Positions 37,313-46,911 of a stretch of DNA of 64,000 nt are shown in pieces. Position 1 is the stretch's first letter. Every line of letters begins with the position of its first letter. Below the pieces are notes generated by a model. The model was not told the origin of the DNA. It saw only the letters and a program-made list of their open reading frames with translations, and made no database searches. Location of the stretch: positions 1 through 64,000 of the forward strand of contig NZ_WKKH01000024.1 of NCBI RefSeq assembly GCF_009674725.1. The letters run 5' to 3'. The DNA comes from Pedobacter petrophilus. GTDB taxonomy: Bacteria; Bacteroidota; Bacteroidia; Sphingobacteriales; Sphingobacteriaceae. A program made the position numbers and the translations under genes.

Positions 37313-38671
37313 ATGAATATCAAACTATCGTTATTTATCTTGCTGCTATCTGGATTTGCCTTGAGCGCAAGCGCCCAGCATGAAATGCACATGAGGGGTG
37401 ATTCGGCTAAAAAAGATACTGCCCAGGTGGATCATACTATGCACCACATGAAAGGGATGCAGACTGAAGTACCAATGAGCCATGCCTATTCTTTAAACTT
37501 ACCGATGCAAAGAAATGGATCAGGAACCGCATGGTTACCAGATGCTTCACCCATGTATGGTTTAATGTTTCACTCCAAAAAATGGATGTATATGGCGCAT
37601 GGAAATGTGGCATTACGCTATACGAAACAAGATGTGGCAGATAAAGGAAGCCGTGGAGGAGATAAATTTGATGCACCAAACTGGTTCATGTTTATGGGGC
37701 AAAGAAAGGTTGGTGAGAAAGGTTTATTTCATTTCAGTTCTATGCTTTCGTTAGATCGTTTTACCGAAGGCGGTGCCGGATATCCCCTTTTGTTTCAAAC
37801 GGGTGAAAGCTGGAAAGGACAGCCCTTAGTTGATCGCCAGCACCCTCACGATTTGTTTTCAGAACTTTCTGTGGCCTATACTTACGCCTTCAATAAAAAA
37901 TCAGATTTAACACTCTATCTGGGTTATCCCGGAGAACCGGCCTTAGGTTCAGTTGCCTTTATGCACCGTCCATCGGCACTCGCTAATCCAGATGCGCCAA
38001 TCTCTCACCATTGGAATGACGGCACACATATTACTTTTGGAGTGGCCACAATTGGCTACCGATATGATAAAGTTAAAATAGAAGCTTCGTCTTTTACCGG
38101 AAGAGAGCCCGATGAAAACCGGTTAGATTTTGACAAACCAAGGTTCGATTCTTACAGTGCCAGGTTATCTTACAATCCAACAAAAAACTGGGCATTGCAG
38201 GTTTCGCATGGCTGGATTAAAAGCCCGGAAACACTCCACAACGATGAAAATGTAAACAGAACCATTGCTTCAGCCATTTATTCACTACCACTTGGTGAGG
38301 AGAAAAACATTAATGCTACCGCACTTTGGGGCTTAAATAAAACAAAAGGCCATGATGGAGAAAACGCTATATTGCTGGAAGGTGCTTATCGGAATAAAAA
38401 ACTTTCTTTATACACCAGATATGAGTATGTACAAAAATCTGTCGAAGAACTAAATCTGAATGAGGATATTTACGGTCATGATGCTTTTGGGGTTAACGCC
38501 CTGAGCTTTGGGATTAATTACGACATCTTAAACTTTAATAAATTCAGAACCGCAGTAGGCGGACAGGTTTCGCTTTATAAAACCAATGCTGCGCTTGATC
38601 AGCTTTATGGCAAAAATCCTGTTGGTGCACAGGTTTTCATCCGGATTTACCCAAACCTGATGAAAATGTAA
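37313..38671 (+). CDS. Outer-membrane beta-barrel protein with His/Met-rich N-terminus
   Basis: A 452-residue exported protein (signal peptide to about ASAQ, residue 22). Residues 23-60 are rich in His and Met (HEMHMRG, HTMHHMKGM), suggesting a metal such as copper. The rest alternates like a beta-barrel (LTLYLGYPGEPALG, ITFGVATIGYRYD, AVGGQVSLYK) and ends in a Met-rich tail. The family is not characterised to my knowledge; its metal link is inferred only from composition. Confidence 0.65.
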   Translation: MNIKLSLFILLLSGFALSASAQHEMHMRGDSAKKDTAQVDHTMHHMKGMQTEVPMSHAYSLNLPMQRNGSGTAWLPDASPMYGLMFHSKKWMYMAHGNVALRYTKQDVADKGSRGGDKFDAPNWFMFMGQRKVGEKGLFHFSSMLSLDRFTEGGAGYPLLFQTGESWKGQPLVDRQHPHDLFSELSVAYTYAFNKKSDLTLYLGYPGEPALGSVAFMHRPSALANPDAPISHHWNDGTHITFGVATIGYRYDKVKIEASSFTGREPDENRLDFDKPRFDSYSARLSYNPTKNWALQVSHGWIKSPETLHNDENVNRTIASAIYSLPLGEEKNINATALWGLNKTKGHDGENAILLEGAYRNKKLSLYTRYEYVQKSVEELNLNEDIYGHDAFGVNALSFGINYDILNFNKFRTAVGGQVSLYKTNAALDQLYGKNPVGAQVFIRIYPNLMKM

Positions 38672-38672
38672 T

Positions 38673-38850
38673 AAGTGCGACAGAATCGTAATGATACACT
38701 GCACCTGGTATAAATGAGCGCAAGCTAGCCAACTTAAATCCTAGCCCACGCTCGTTTCCGAACGATCGTGGAATATCTCTTACTCTGTGACGATGGAAGT
38801 GCGATAAAATCGCAACATATACTGCTTCGTTATAAACGAGCGCAAGCCAG
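38673..38850. repeat. Imperfect ~55-bp direct repeat pair flanking a hairpin
   Basis: Two copies (38673-38728 and 38797-38850) share AAGTGCGA, AATCG, ATATAC/ATACAC, TATAAA and GAGCGCAAGC in the same order. Between them is a hairpin at 38746-38771: CCACG and CGTGG arms extended by CGTT/AACG around TCCG, with one mismatch. The second copy abuts the stop codon of the next minus-strand gene. This looks like a non-coding repeat element, not a gene. Confidence 0.6.
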
Positions 38851-39702
38851 TTACTTTAAAGCTTTAAAAATAGCCACTAAATCTTCTTCGCCGTAGGTAC
38901 TTTCTGCATCTTCAAAAGTTTTTAATGCTGTTTTAGCTAAAGGAGTTGAAATTCCCTCATCTTTTGCCAACCTTAAATCTTTAACAATATGTTTCAAAGC
39001 AAATGCAGCTTTGTATTGGTCGTTCAAAATTGCTTCGCCTTTAATTTTGGTAAATACGTTACCAATTGCAGCGTTGCCAATCAGGTCTAAGAGGTCTGCC
39101 GATTTAATTCCTTTTTCATTGGCAAACAAAATGGTTTCTGCCAAACCCTGGGTATACAAGGCTAATAGAGAATTAATAGCCAGTTTAGCCTGGTTGCCTG
39201 CGCCCGTTTCACCAACCCATTTGCTTAATTTCCCTAACCGATCGAGTATTGGTTTTACTTCTTCAAAGGCAGATTGATCGCCGCCAACCATAATCACTAA
39301 CTGACCAGTTTCAGCTTGTTTCACACTGCCGGAAACCGGAGCATCCAGATAATGTGCATTTTGTGCGGCGCAGATGGCAGCCATCTTTTTAGATATTGCT
39401 GGCGAAACCGTACTCATGTTAATGATGATTTTTCCTTTTAACGCAGCTTTTAAAAGACCGTTTTCTGCTTCAAAAACAGCTTCAATTGCCTGGTCATCAG
39501 CTACCATAATGATAATCACATCAGTTTCTGAAGCCAATCCTTGCGGACTATCCGCTACCCTGGCACCCATTTCCATTAATTGGCTTGCTTTTCCTTCACT
39601 TCTATTATAAACGGTAACCGGATATTCTGCTTTTATCAATTGTTCTGCCATTGGAATGCCCATATTTCCGAGGCCAATCCACCCTATTTTTGTAGTGCTC
39701 AT
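38851..39702 (-). CDS. NAD(P)-dependent beta-hydroxyacid dehydrogenase family
   Basis: A 283-residue protein of the 3-hydroxyisobutyrate/6-phosphogluconate dehydrogenase superfamily. The N-terminal GWIGLGNMGIPMAEQLIKAE binds the nucleotide; VYNRSEGKA gives an Arg after the second strand, favouring NADPH. LDAPVSGSVKQAETGQLVIM is the substrate-binding motif, and GNQAKLAINSLLA contains the catalytic Lys. It may reduce a small carbonyl such as a semialdehyde. No pathway neighbour specifies the substrate. Confidence 0.88.
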   Translation of the reverse strand: MSTTKIGWIGLGNMGIPMAEQLIKAEYPVTVYNRSEGKASQLMEMGARVADSPQGLASETDVIIIMVADDQAIEAVFEAENGLLKAALKGKIIINMSTVSPAISKKMAAICAAQNAHYLDAPVSGSVKQAETGQLVIMVGGDQSAFEEVKPILDRLGKLSKWVGETGAGNQAKLAINSLLALYTQGLAETILFANEKGIKSADLLDLIGNAAIGNVFTKIKGEAILNDQYKAAFALKHIVKDLRLAKDEGISTPLAKTALKTFEDAESTYGEEDLVAIFKALK

Positions 39703-39884
39703 TTCTTTATCTTTTGATGAGGAACAAATTTGATCAAGAAATGATTGAAATGAGTAGTGTTTGTATCATTTTAATTTTTTATCACCTCCTGGAGTTTAAA
39801 TATTGATTGAAACCAGTGAATGTGTAAAACCTAAAACGGAAATAGCAACTGAAATATATAACTTTAAAACTCAATTGCACAACG

Positions 39885-40988
39885 ATGAGCCATCTACTTA
39901 AAGACTTGTATTCTCCGGCATTTTATGATAAATTAACAACCGCCCTGGTTGCCACATTACCTGGTTTTGATCGGCCAAAGTTCCTTAAAGAAATATTCAA
40001 TGATGATTTCAGCTCAAAGGAATTAAAGGAACGGATGAAACACACTTCTAATGTACTTCATGGTTTTCTTCCTGCTAAATATCCGGAAACAATCCAGATT
40101 ATTAAAAATACTATTGAAGTATTGAGAAAAAAAGGAATTGGAGAAGATGGTTTAGCGTACATGTTTTTACCCGATTATCTGGAAATCTATGGGATAAATT
40201 ATTTTGAAGAGTCTGTTAAAGCACTTGAATTTGTAACCCAGTTTGTAAGCTGCGAATTTGCAGTTCGCCCGTTTATTATAAAATATGGTGAGCAAATGAT
40301 TACCCAAATGCAGCAATGGTCTTTACACGAAAGCCATAAAGTAAGAAGGTTGGCAAGTGAGGGCAGCCGGCCGCGTTTGCCCTGGGCCATGGGAATTCCT
40401 TTTCTAAAAAAAGATCCGGCGAGCATTTTACCTATTTTAGAAAACCTGAAGCAGGATTCTTCTGAATATGTGCGGCGAAGTGTTGCAAACAGCTTGAATG
40501 ATATTGCAAAAGATCATCCACAAATCGTATTACATATAGCTAAACGCTGGTCGGGATTAAGCGCAGAAACGGATGCCATTATTAAACATGGATGTAGAAC
40601 ACTGCTTAAGCAAGGCCATGCGGAGATTTTAAAACATTATGGATTAAGTGATGAAGGTATTTTATTAAAAAATTTCCTGATTTTAACCCCTGAGGTTAGG
40701 ATTGGAGAAAGTCTTGCTTTTTCTTTCTCCATCAAAAATGAGAATTCAACTGCGCAAAAAATCAGACTGGAATATGCAATTTATTACAAGAAAAAAAGTG
40801 GGCAGAACACTAAAAAGGTTTTTAAAATTTCGGAAAGAATTTACCAGGCTGGTGACGAAGTAAGCATTGTTAGAAAGCAAAAGTTCGTTTTAATTACCAC
40901 ACGAAAATTTCATTTAGGCGACCATCAAATTGCGCTGATTATTAACGGAGCCGAAAAAGAAATATCAAATTTTGATTTATTGGACTAA
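39885..40988 (+). CDS. AlkC-like HEAT-repeat DNA alkylpurine glycosylase
   Basis: A 367-residue protein. HEAT-like helical pairs span about residues 1-250 (VRRLASEGSRPRLPW, YVRRSVANSLNDIAKDHP). A beta-sandwich/Ig-like domain occupies about 265-365 (LAFSFSIKNENSTAQKIRLE, FHLGDHQIALIINGA). This HEAT-plus-Ig layout is that of the AlkC branch of the AlkC/AlkD non-base-flipping glycosylases that remove N3-methylpurines. Its stop overlaps the convergent Nudix gene by 4 bp. Confidence 0.8.
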   Translation: MSHLLKDLYSPAFYDKLTTALVATLPGFDRPKFLKEIFNDDFSSKELKERMKHTSNVLHGFLPAKYPETIQIIKNTIEVLRKKGIGEDGLAYMFLPDYLEIYGINYFEESVKALEFVTQFVSCEFAVRPFIIKYGEQMITQMQQWSLHESHKVRRLASEGSRPRLPWAMGIPFLKKDPASILPILENLKQDSSEYVRRSVANSLNDIAKDHPQIVLHIAKRWSGLSAETDAIIKHGCRTLLKQGHAEILKHYGLSDEGILLKNFLILTPEVRIGESLAFSFSIKNENSTAQKIRLEYAIYYKKKSGQNTKKVFKISERIYQAGDEVSIVRKQKFVLITTRKFHLGDHQIALIINGAEKEISNFDLLD

Positions 40989-41440
40989 GCCAGTAGGGTA
41001 ACTAATTGATCCAATAATGGAATTTGCCTGTCTTTAATAGCCAGAATAGCCTTTTCATAAACAAACCAATCCCCACGATCTACTTCTACAAAACTTTGCA
41101 TTTTACCAGATTTCGGCGGCCATTGCATTTCAAAGGTGTTGCTCTTTAAGGTTTCAGGATCAAGATCACCTTCAATTGCCCAACACAGCACTTTCTTCCC
41201 TCCCTTTTGGATAATCGGTTGCAGTTCGATGAAATCTCCATCAATCTTCGTTCCCACCTCTTCTTCAAATTCTCTGATTGCAGCATGAAGTGGCTCCTCA
41301 TCATTTTCGAACTCTCCTTTGGGCACAGACCAAACCCCCAAATCCTTTTTTACAAAAAGTGGTCCCCCTGGGTGAATCAGGAAAAATTCTACCTCAGGTC
41401 CGGTTTTCCGGTAAAGCAATAATCCTGCACTTTGTCTCAT
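40985..41440 (-). CDS. Nudix hydrolase
   Basis: A 151-residue protein with an intact Nudix box at about residues 42-64: G-x5-E then REFEEEVG. The start MRQSAGLLLYRKTG and the later GGKKVLCWAIEGDLD are typical of ADP-ribose/diadenosine-polyphosphate-type relatives. It probably clears damaged nucleotides or signalling dinucleotides. It is convergent with the DNA glycosylase gene. Confidence 0.88.
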   Translation of the reverse strand: MRQSAGLLLYRKTGPEVEFFLIHPGGPLFVKKDLGVWSVPKGEFENDEEPLHAAIREFEEEVGTKIDGDFIELQPIIQKGGKKVLCWAIEGDLDPETLKSNTFEMQWPPKSGKMQSFVEVDRGDWFVYEKAILAIKDRQIPLLDQLVTLLA

Positions 41441-41543
41441 AGAATTGTGGTTTTAGCTTTTAATACAATAATAGCTTAATTAAGTTTGATAATTAAGCCT
41501 GCTGGATGATAAGCTAACAGGATATATTGATAATTAAATTCCA

Positions 41544-43541
41544 TTAATCATAGAAATTCCAGCTTACACCGAACTTCAATAAGGCATCCTGCATAGGGTA
41601 ACGATTCACCGTATAATAACCGGGAACAAATAAACCCTGGTTTACGAAATCGTATTTAACAAAAAGGTTTGCGCGTTTAAGATTTGCTTTAAAGAAAACA
41701 TCAACAATTGGCGTTGATTTATAAACAGTGTTACTTCCTATAAAAAATTGCGCAGTTGCCGGCGAATATGAATAGTTGGCATATTCAGAATTATACCGTA
41801 CATCAAAACCAAAATTTGATTTCAGCACCTTGAAAAAAGTACTGTTTAAATAAATACTATTATAGGTATAGAATTCTGGAGTTCTGAGAATTTCATTTCT
41901 ATCTGTTTTTTGATACGCCAGATAGTTCTCCAATACAAACTTTCCGAACCGCCATTTTTTCGAAACATCAAATCTGATTAAGCTGATATCTCCATCAACC
42001 TGTTTAGGCGCAATTGCATTATTTCCGTTGGCATTATCTAAAGCAAAGTAGAGATAATTACTGGTTAAGAAATACTTGGCTCCTGCTGTGAATTCGTACT
42101 TATCATTGATAAAGTTAAAAGACAGGTTGGCAATTTTTGTGTTCTGAAAACCTGTATTTTCCCATCTATAGTGATTACCATGATAATAATTAAAGAGTTG
42201 AGATGGAGATTGATTTTGTACATAAGCACCTAATTCTACACGCCCAACGGCTTTACTTAACAGAATTCTGCTTTTAGCTTCATACAAATAATCGCCTGCA
42301 TTTTCACCTTGTAAAATCTGCTGTAAATCTAGATTAAAATCGATGTTATTAGAAAAACGGTAACCAGCAGAACCTAGAACTGTTGTATTCTGATAAGTAA
42401 ACTGACTTTCTTCATACGTTAACCCATCAGGCTTGAAGCCCAAAAAACGTTGCGTATAGTAATCATGCCGGATTCCCGCATCAATTTTTAGCTCATTTTT
42501 TATGACCGTTGAATTTTTCGGACGAAGAAAAAAGCTATAAATAAATTCGTTCTTAATGTGGCGTACCTTGGTAGAATCATTTGTAAAGGAAGGATCAGCA
42601 AATCCAATGGGCAATACATTATTTATATCAGGTTCATTCTTGGCAAAACTATAATTATCGCTATTGTATTCTACTGTGTAGGTAACTTTATTAGTAGGTA
42701 AAACTGCGTTATTGGCATTTGTTGAAGTATCTATCCTTCCTACATAATAAGTTTGCCTCAGGAAGAGTGTATTTTTCTTATATAAATTTCTTGCTGTGGT
42801 AAGGTTTACCACTTCTGATGCACGATCAATTTTACTATATCCCGGCTCAAAAATAGTGGTATCGCTATTTGAACCATTTTCGTAGGCACGCATGGTATTA
42901 AAAATAGCCGAGGCCCACATGTTGTATCGCTTACTCGGCGATTGGTACCAGGAGAAAACAGCTACATTTAAATGATCTCCACGCTGTCTCCGGTAAAAAC
43001 CCCGGGAATCGCCACGATTGAAATTCACCCCAACATTCCAGTTTTTTTTAATATTCTGGCTATGGATCATTTTAAACAACTGCTCTTTCTGGCCTGCACT
43101 TACCAGATACAGACTGGTGTAGGGTGCCCTGGCCTGATAATAGATAATGTCATCCGGTGTCATTGCATAATAATCCAAGGAGTGGAAACCTACATCGAAC
43201 CCAATTCTTTTGCTTGGTTCGTAAAGTAAAGGTCTGGCAGAAAGCCCCATATTACCGTTGTTAATGGTGGGATGCTGAGGCTGCAAAAGCGGGCTATAAT
43301 TCTGGATATTTATGGTAGATGTATCGAGCGGCAACAACACGATACTATCTTTGCTCAGACCAAGCTTTGTATAACGAATAAATTTCGCAGTGTAAATAAC
43401 AGAATCCTTTCCATCAAGTTTTTTCCGGATGGAATCTGCTTCAGTTTTTTTATTAATGTTTGTTTTTAAATCCTGGGCAAAGGCTTTGTTGATGCCAGTT
43501 AGCAGTAAAATTAAAAGACAAATTTGAGCCAGTTTACCCAT
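41544..43541 (-). CDS. Putative outer-membrane porin (Porin_10 type)
   Basis: About 665 residues starting at MGKLAQICLLILLLTG (43541), which avoids overlap with the stop of the upstream gene. Signal peptide to about NKAFAQ. The body alternates like a large beta-barrel (SKRYNMWASAIFNTM, KVTYTVEYNSDNYSFAKNEP) and matches the Bacteroidota putative-porin family. It ends in FGVSWNFYD. Immediately downstream of purine nucleoside phosphorylase, so nucleoside uptake is conceivable but unproven. Confidence 0.75.
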   Translation of the reverse strand: MGKLAQICLLILLLTGINKAFAQDLKTNINKKTEADSIRKKLDGKDSVIYTAKFIRYTKLGLSKDSIVLLPLDTSTINIQNYSPLLQPQHPTINNGNMGLSARPLLYEPSKRIGFDVGFHSLDYYAMTPDDIIYYQARAPYTSLYLVSAGQKEQLFKMIHSQNIKKNWNVGVNFNRGDSRGFYRRQRGDHLNVAVFSWYQSPSKRYNMWASAIFNTMRAYENGSNSDTTIFEPGYSKIDRASEVVNLTTARNLYKKNTLFLRQTYYVGRIDTSTNANNAVLPTNKVTYTVEYNSDNYSFAKNEPDINNVLPIGFADPSFTNDSTKVRHIKNEFIYSFFLRPKNSTVIKNELKIDAGIRHDYYTQRFLGFKPDGLTYEESQFTYQNTTVLGSAGYRFSNNIDFNLDLQQILQGENAGDYLYEAKSRILLSKAVGRVELGAYVQNQSPSQLFNYYHGNHYRWENTGFQNTKIANLSFNFINDKYEFTAGAKYFLTSNYLYFALDNANGNNAIAPKQVDGDISLIRFDVSKKWRFGKFVLENYLAYQKTDRNEILRTPEFYTYNSIYLNSTFFKVLKSNFGFDVRYNSEYANYSYSPATAQFFIGSNTVYKSTPIVDVFFKANLKRANLFVKYDFVNQGLFVPGYYTVNRYPMQDALLKFGVSWNFYD

Positions 43542-43542
43542 C

Positions 43543-44358
43543 TTACAACTCAGCAATTAGGCGGGTTAAAATTTCGGTCATCTTCGGTTCCGCTTTAGCC
43601 GCAGCCGCTAGAATCTCGTCGAGGTTAAAGGGTTGTAAATCTTCCGGGAAACCTTCATCTGTTAATACCGAAATGGCAAATACCGGTAAGCCAGCATGGT
43701 TGGCAACAATTACTTCAGGCACTGTGCTCATCCCAACGGCATCTGCACCAATCAAACGCAGGTATTTATATTCTGCTTTAGTTTCTAAATTTGGCCCGGA
43801 AACGGCTACATAAACGCCTTTATGGCAGTTAATATCCACTTCTTCAGCAATCTTCAGTGCTTTTGCAATAATATCTCTTTTGTAAGGCTGACTCATATCA
43901 GGAAAGCGCGGACCGAGTGAGCTTTCGATTAAACCGCGTAGCGGATTATCTGGCTGAAGGTTAATGTGATCTTCGATGATCATTAAATCACCTTTCTTAA
44001 ATTCAGGATTCAATGATCCTGCCGCATTGGAAACAATTAGATTTTCGATGCCCAAACCTTTCATTACCCTTACCGGGAAAGTGATTTGCTGCATGCTGTA
44101 ACCTTCGTAATAATGCAAACGCCCTTGCATGGCAACAATTTTTTTTCCGTTTAACGTTCCGAAAATTAGTTTACCACTGTGAAATTCTAATGTAGAAATA
44201 GGGAAATTTGGAATGTTGGAATACATCAGTTGATGCTCAACCTCGATTTCTTTCACTAAACCACCCAATCCTGTTCCTAAAATAATACCAATCTCGGGCT
44301 TAAAGTTTTCAGTTTTGCGTTTTATATATTCAACGGTTTCTTCTATTGCTCTTAACAT
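43543..44358 (-). CDS. punA: Purine nucleoside phosphorylase
   Basis: A 271-residue PNP of the trimeric type: IGIILGTGLGGLV phosphate-binding loop near residue 25, EFHSGKLIFG, GRLHYYEGYSMQ, NLIVSNAAGSLNP, VSGPNLETKAEYKYLR and GMSTVPEVIVANH are all conserved. It splits purine nucleosides with phosphate. The first 29 bp overlap the end of lpxK, so translation may be coupled. Confidence 0.92.
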   Translation of the reverse strand: MLRAIEETVEYIKRKTENFKPEIGIILGTGLGGLVKEIEVEHQLMYSNIPNFPISTLEFHSGKLIFGTLNGKKIVAMQGRLHYYEGYSMQQITFPVRVMKGLGIENLIVSNAAGSLNPEFKKGDLMIIEDHINLQPDNPLRGLIESSLGPRFPDMSQPYKRDIIAKALKIAEEVDINCHKGVYVAVSGPNLETKAEYKYLRLIGADAVGMSTVPEVIVANHAGLPVFAISVLTDEGFPEDLQPFNLDEILAAAAKAEPKMTEILTRLIAEL

Positions 44359-45391
44359 AGTTTAAAATAAGTTCGTCAAAGGTAATCTTATCTTCTTCAA
44401 ATAAATCAACCTCAATAGGTAAAAAATATACGGGTAAATTTACCAGTAAATCTTTAAATCCCGCAGCTTTTAAACGTTTGCTATCCTTTTCTGTTGTGAT
44501 GATGATTTTTTCTTTTTTACTGCCCGATTCGAATGCTGATTTAAACTTCCGAATATCGTCTGTTTTAAAGGCATAATGATCAGCAAATTTCTCGTGTTTA
44601 ATGGTTTTAGTATACTTTTCCAATTCCTCAATTAAAGGATCTGGATTCGCAATGCCCGTTAATAAAAATATCTGATAATCTTTTATCGATTCCAGTGAAC
44701 GGCTCTCTTCTGAATAAAGGTGTTGTAAATCGCCATATTTTAAATAGGAGTGCAACACTTTTTGCGTATCATTAGGCTGCAATTCATTAACGGAGGCCTG
44801 CTGTGCTACATGCAACAATGGAACCGGGGCTTTGGTAACCAATAAAATATCTGCTCTTTTCCTAGAGGCAAAAACGTCGCGCAGGTTCCCGGCCGGAAGT
44901 AAAAACTGTAAGGTTCCCAATTTCCTGAATTCGAAAAGAAGAATATTTAAGCCCGCTTTTACCGGTCGATGTTGAAAGGCATCGTCTAAAATGATTAAAT
45001 CGTGGTTTTCTTTTAATTTTTCAATTCCCTTCACCCGATCCTCACAAACGGCGACAGTTACCGCTTCAAATTTATGGTAATATTGTAGCGGTTCATCTCC
45101 TATCATTTCAGCAGTGGCATGATCATCCGCTAAAATGAAACCTTTCGTTTCCCGGCCATATCCCCTGCTCAAAATCGCAATTTTATAATCTGCCAATAAC
45201 CTCACTAAATATTCAGTGGTGGGTGTTTTTCCTGATCCGCCAACCGCCAGGTTGCCCACACAAATTACTGGCAAATCAAATTTTACGGAGCGCATAATTC
45301 CCCAATCGTAAAGTTTTTTTCGAAGGGTGATGGCTATGCCATAAATTAATGAGAACGGAAGCAGTAAAAAACGTAAATAGTTAAGTAGCAT
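44330..45391 (-). CDS. lpxK: Tetraacyldisaccharide 4'-kinase (lipid A synthesis)
   Basis: A 353-residue inner-membrane-associated kinase: N-terminal hydrophobic segment (LLNYLRFLLLPFSLIYGIAI), Walker A VGNLAVGGSGKTPTT, SRGYGR, EDRVKGIEKL and LDDAFQHRPV are all LpxK motifs. It phosphorylates the lipid A disaccharide precursor. A minus-strand terminator hairpin and a -7-like box lie just upstream of its start. Confidence 0.92.
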   Translation of the reverse strand: MLLNYLRFLLLPFSLIYGIAITLRKKLYDWGIMRSVKFDLPVICVGNLAVGGSGKTPTTEYLVRLLADYKIAILSRGYGRETKGFILADDHATAEMIGDEPLQYYHKFEAVTVAVCEDRVKGIEKLKENHDLIILDDAFQHRPVKAGLNILLFEFRKLGTLQFLLPAGNLRDVFASRKRADILLVTKAPVPLLHVAQQASVNELQPNDTQKVLHSYLKYGDLQHLYSEESRSLESIKDYQIFLLTGIANPDPLIEELEKYTKTIKHEKFADHYAFKTDDIRKFKSAFESGSKKEKIIITTEKDSKRLKAAGFKDLLVNLPVYFLPIEVDLFEEDKITFDELILNYVKSNRRNR

Positions 45392-45402
45392 AATTATGTT
45401 TT

Positions 45403-45410
45403 CAAAATTA
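45403..45410 (-). promoter_or_regulatory. TAnnTTTG -7 box before lpxK
   Basis: Read on the minus strand, TAATTTTG lies 11 bp before ATG 45391, downstream of the terminator hairpin at 45419-45452. The resulting leader would be very short. It offers lpxK a start site independent of whatever the hairpin terminates. Confidence 0.35.
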
Positions 45411-45418
45411 CCTATTAT

Positions 45419-45452
45419 TTAAAAAAGAAAGGCACCGCATTTTTGCGATGCC
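45419..45452 (-). terminator. Minus-strand terminator upstream of lpxK
   Basis: Hairpin GGCA-c-CGCA / TGCG-a-TGCC at 45431-45452 with a T4 loop is followed, on the minus strand, by TTTCTTTTTT. No annotated minus-strand gene lies to its right, so it may end a small RNA or act as an attenuator ahead of lpxK. Confidence 0.6.
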
Positions 45453-45620
45453 TATTAAAGCAACCCTTTCCAATAAGAAATGTTTCTAATTTTAAGCTTT
45501 TAAAAATAAGCTTAAAATTCTGCTTCTTGATTTTGCTGTGTAAGTCGCTAAAAATCCGGATGAAACAATCTGATCAAAAACTTTACGTTATAAGAATATT
45601 ATTTTCACTATTATTGCTGA
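45453..45620 (-). ncRNA. Possible small RNA or leader upstream of lpxK
   Basis: The minus-strand terminator at 45419-45452 needs an upstream transcript. The region contains a perfect 12-bp inverted repeat (AATTTTAAGCTT at 45488-45499, AAGCTTAAAATT at 45508-45519). No promoter is clear, and the 5' end given is a guess. Confidence 0.25.
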
Positions 45621-45636
45621 TAATCAATCTTAAGTA

Positions 45637-46776
45637 ATGTCTCCTAATAAACGTTTAGTAATTGGCCAGGGCCAGATAAGTGGTTATATCTCTATATTTC
45701 TTGCTGTTTTAGCTTTGCTCGGGATTCTTTGTTTTCACTATCCTGAAAAACTGACCACTCCGGAATTTCGGGAAATATATACCAAAGATAGTATGGAAGT
45801 GTTGATGTTAGGCGGCGTAATTGCTTCCTTCTTCTTTGCTGCGCTGAGTATTATCTTAAGTAAAAAACTAAAATGGGGATGGCCGGGATTTGCACTAGCC
45901 GCTTTAGCTGTTATTCTGGGTGCATTAAGCGTTGAAGGAAGAGATGTGGCCAAATCCAGCTGGCATTTTGGTTTAGACTGGATGATTTTAGACTTACTTT
46001 TAATGGTGGCGATATTTGTTCCATTGGAATTATTTTTCCCTAAAAACAACGAGCAAACCAAATTCCATGAAGAGTGGCGTACCGATTTAACTTACTTCGT
46101 CATCAGCCATTTATTTATCCAGTTTTTCGGAATCATTACCCAAAAGCCTGCCGTGTTATTCTTTGGATGGATGGGATTAGATAAACTTCACACCTGGGTG
46201 CAGGGTTTACCTTTTATCATTGCCTTATTTTTAGCTTTCTTCACTACAGATTTATTTCAATACTGGGCGCACCGCTTTTTTCATACGCGTGTTTCTTTAT
46301 GGCGCTTTCATTCTATTCACCATTCTACACAAAATATGGATTGGCTTGCCGGGAGCCGGACGCATTTTATTGATATCTTTTTCACCAGGGCAATGACTTT
46401 TATTCCGCTATATATTTTCGGATTTTCATCAACGGTGTTTAACGTTTACATTATTTTTATTGCCATCCATGCCGTATTAATTCACGCCAATACGAGAATT
46501 AACTTCGGTCCGCTGAAATATATTTTTACCACACCGCAGTACCACCATTGGCACCATTGCGAAGACCCGAAATATTACGGGCATAACTTCGCCTCCATAT
46601 TTCCATTTATAGATATGATATTTGGCACCTACTATCTGCCAAAAAATGAATGGCCGGCCGGCACGGGTGTACACGAAGCGGCTTACCCGAAAGGTTTTGT
46701 CAATCAATCTATCTATCCTTTTACTAAAAGTCCGTTTGATACCGATTTGAATATGGAAGAAAGAAGCGACAGGTAA
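45637..46776 (+). CDS. Sterol desaturase/fatty acid hydroxylase family protein
   Basis: A 379-residue membrane protein: about four N-terminal helices, then the fatty acid hydroxylase domain with His clusters HRFFHTR, HSIHHSTQ, and YHHWHH that bind the di-iron centre. Such enzymes hydroxylate or desaturate lipids. It ends 135 bp before the phenolic-lipid operon; a functional link is possible but the operon has its own -7 box. Confidence 0.85.
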   Translation: MSPNKRLVIGQGQISGYISIFLAVLALLGILCFHYPEKLTTPEFREIYTKDSMEVLMLGGVIASFFFAALSIILSKKLKWGWPGFALAALAVILGALSVEGRDVAKSSWHFGLDWMILDLLLMVAIFVPLELFFPKNNEQTKFHEEWRTDLTYFVISHLFIQFFGIITQKPAVLFFGWMGLDKLHTWVQGLPFIIALFLAFFTTDLFQYWAHRFFHTRVSLWRFHSIHHSTQNMDWLAGSRTHFIDIFFTRAMTFIPLYIFGFSSTVFNVYIIFIAIHAVLIHANTRINFGPLKYIFTTPQYHHWHHCEDPKYYGHNFASIFPFIDMIFGTYYLPKNEWPAGTGVHEAAYPKGFVNQSIYPFTKSPFDTDLNMEERSDR

Positions 46777-46863
46777 TCTAGATCCCGTTAGTTGCTAAAT
46801 TGCTTGCACTTAAAACACTTGCCTAAATATAAACTATAGGGTTTCCATATTCTTTATAGCCTT

Positions 46864-46871
46864 TAGTTTTG
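46864..46871 (+). promoter_or_regulatory. Promoter of the type III PKS operon
   Basis: TAGTTTTG fits the TAnnTTTG -7 box, and GTTTCC at about 46841 lies near the -33 position. ATG 46912 follows about 40 bp later. Confidence 0.45.
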
Positions 46872-46911
46872 CGCTAAACATTGTTGATATAATTATCTTA
46901 AATTGCAAGAT

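Noticed and set aside
38746..38771. Hairpin as an intrinsic terminator
   Set aside because: There is no T-run on either side and it lies between repeat copies; it fits a repeat element better.
45443..45637. A 64-codon plus-strand frame before the sterol desaturase gene
   Set aside because: It overlaps the terminator and inverted repeat and has no recognisable features.
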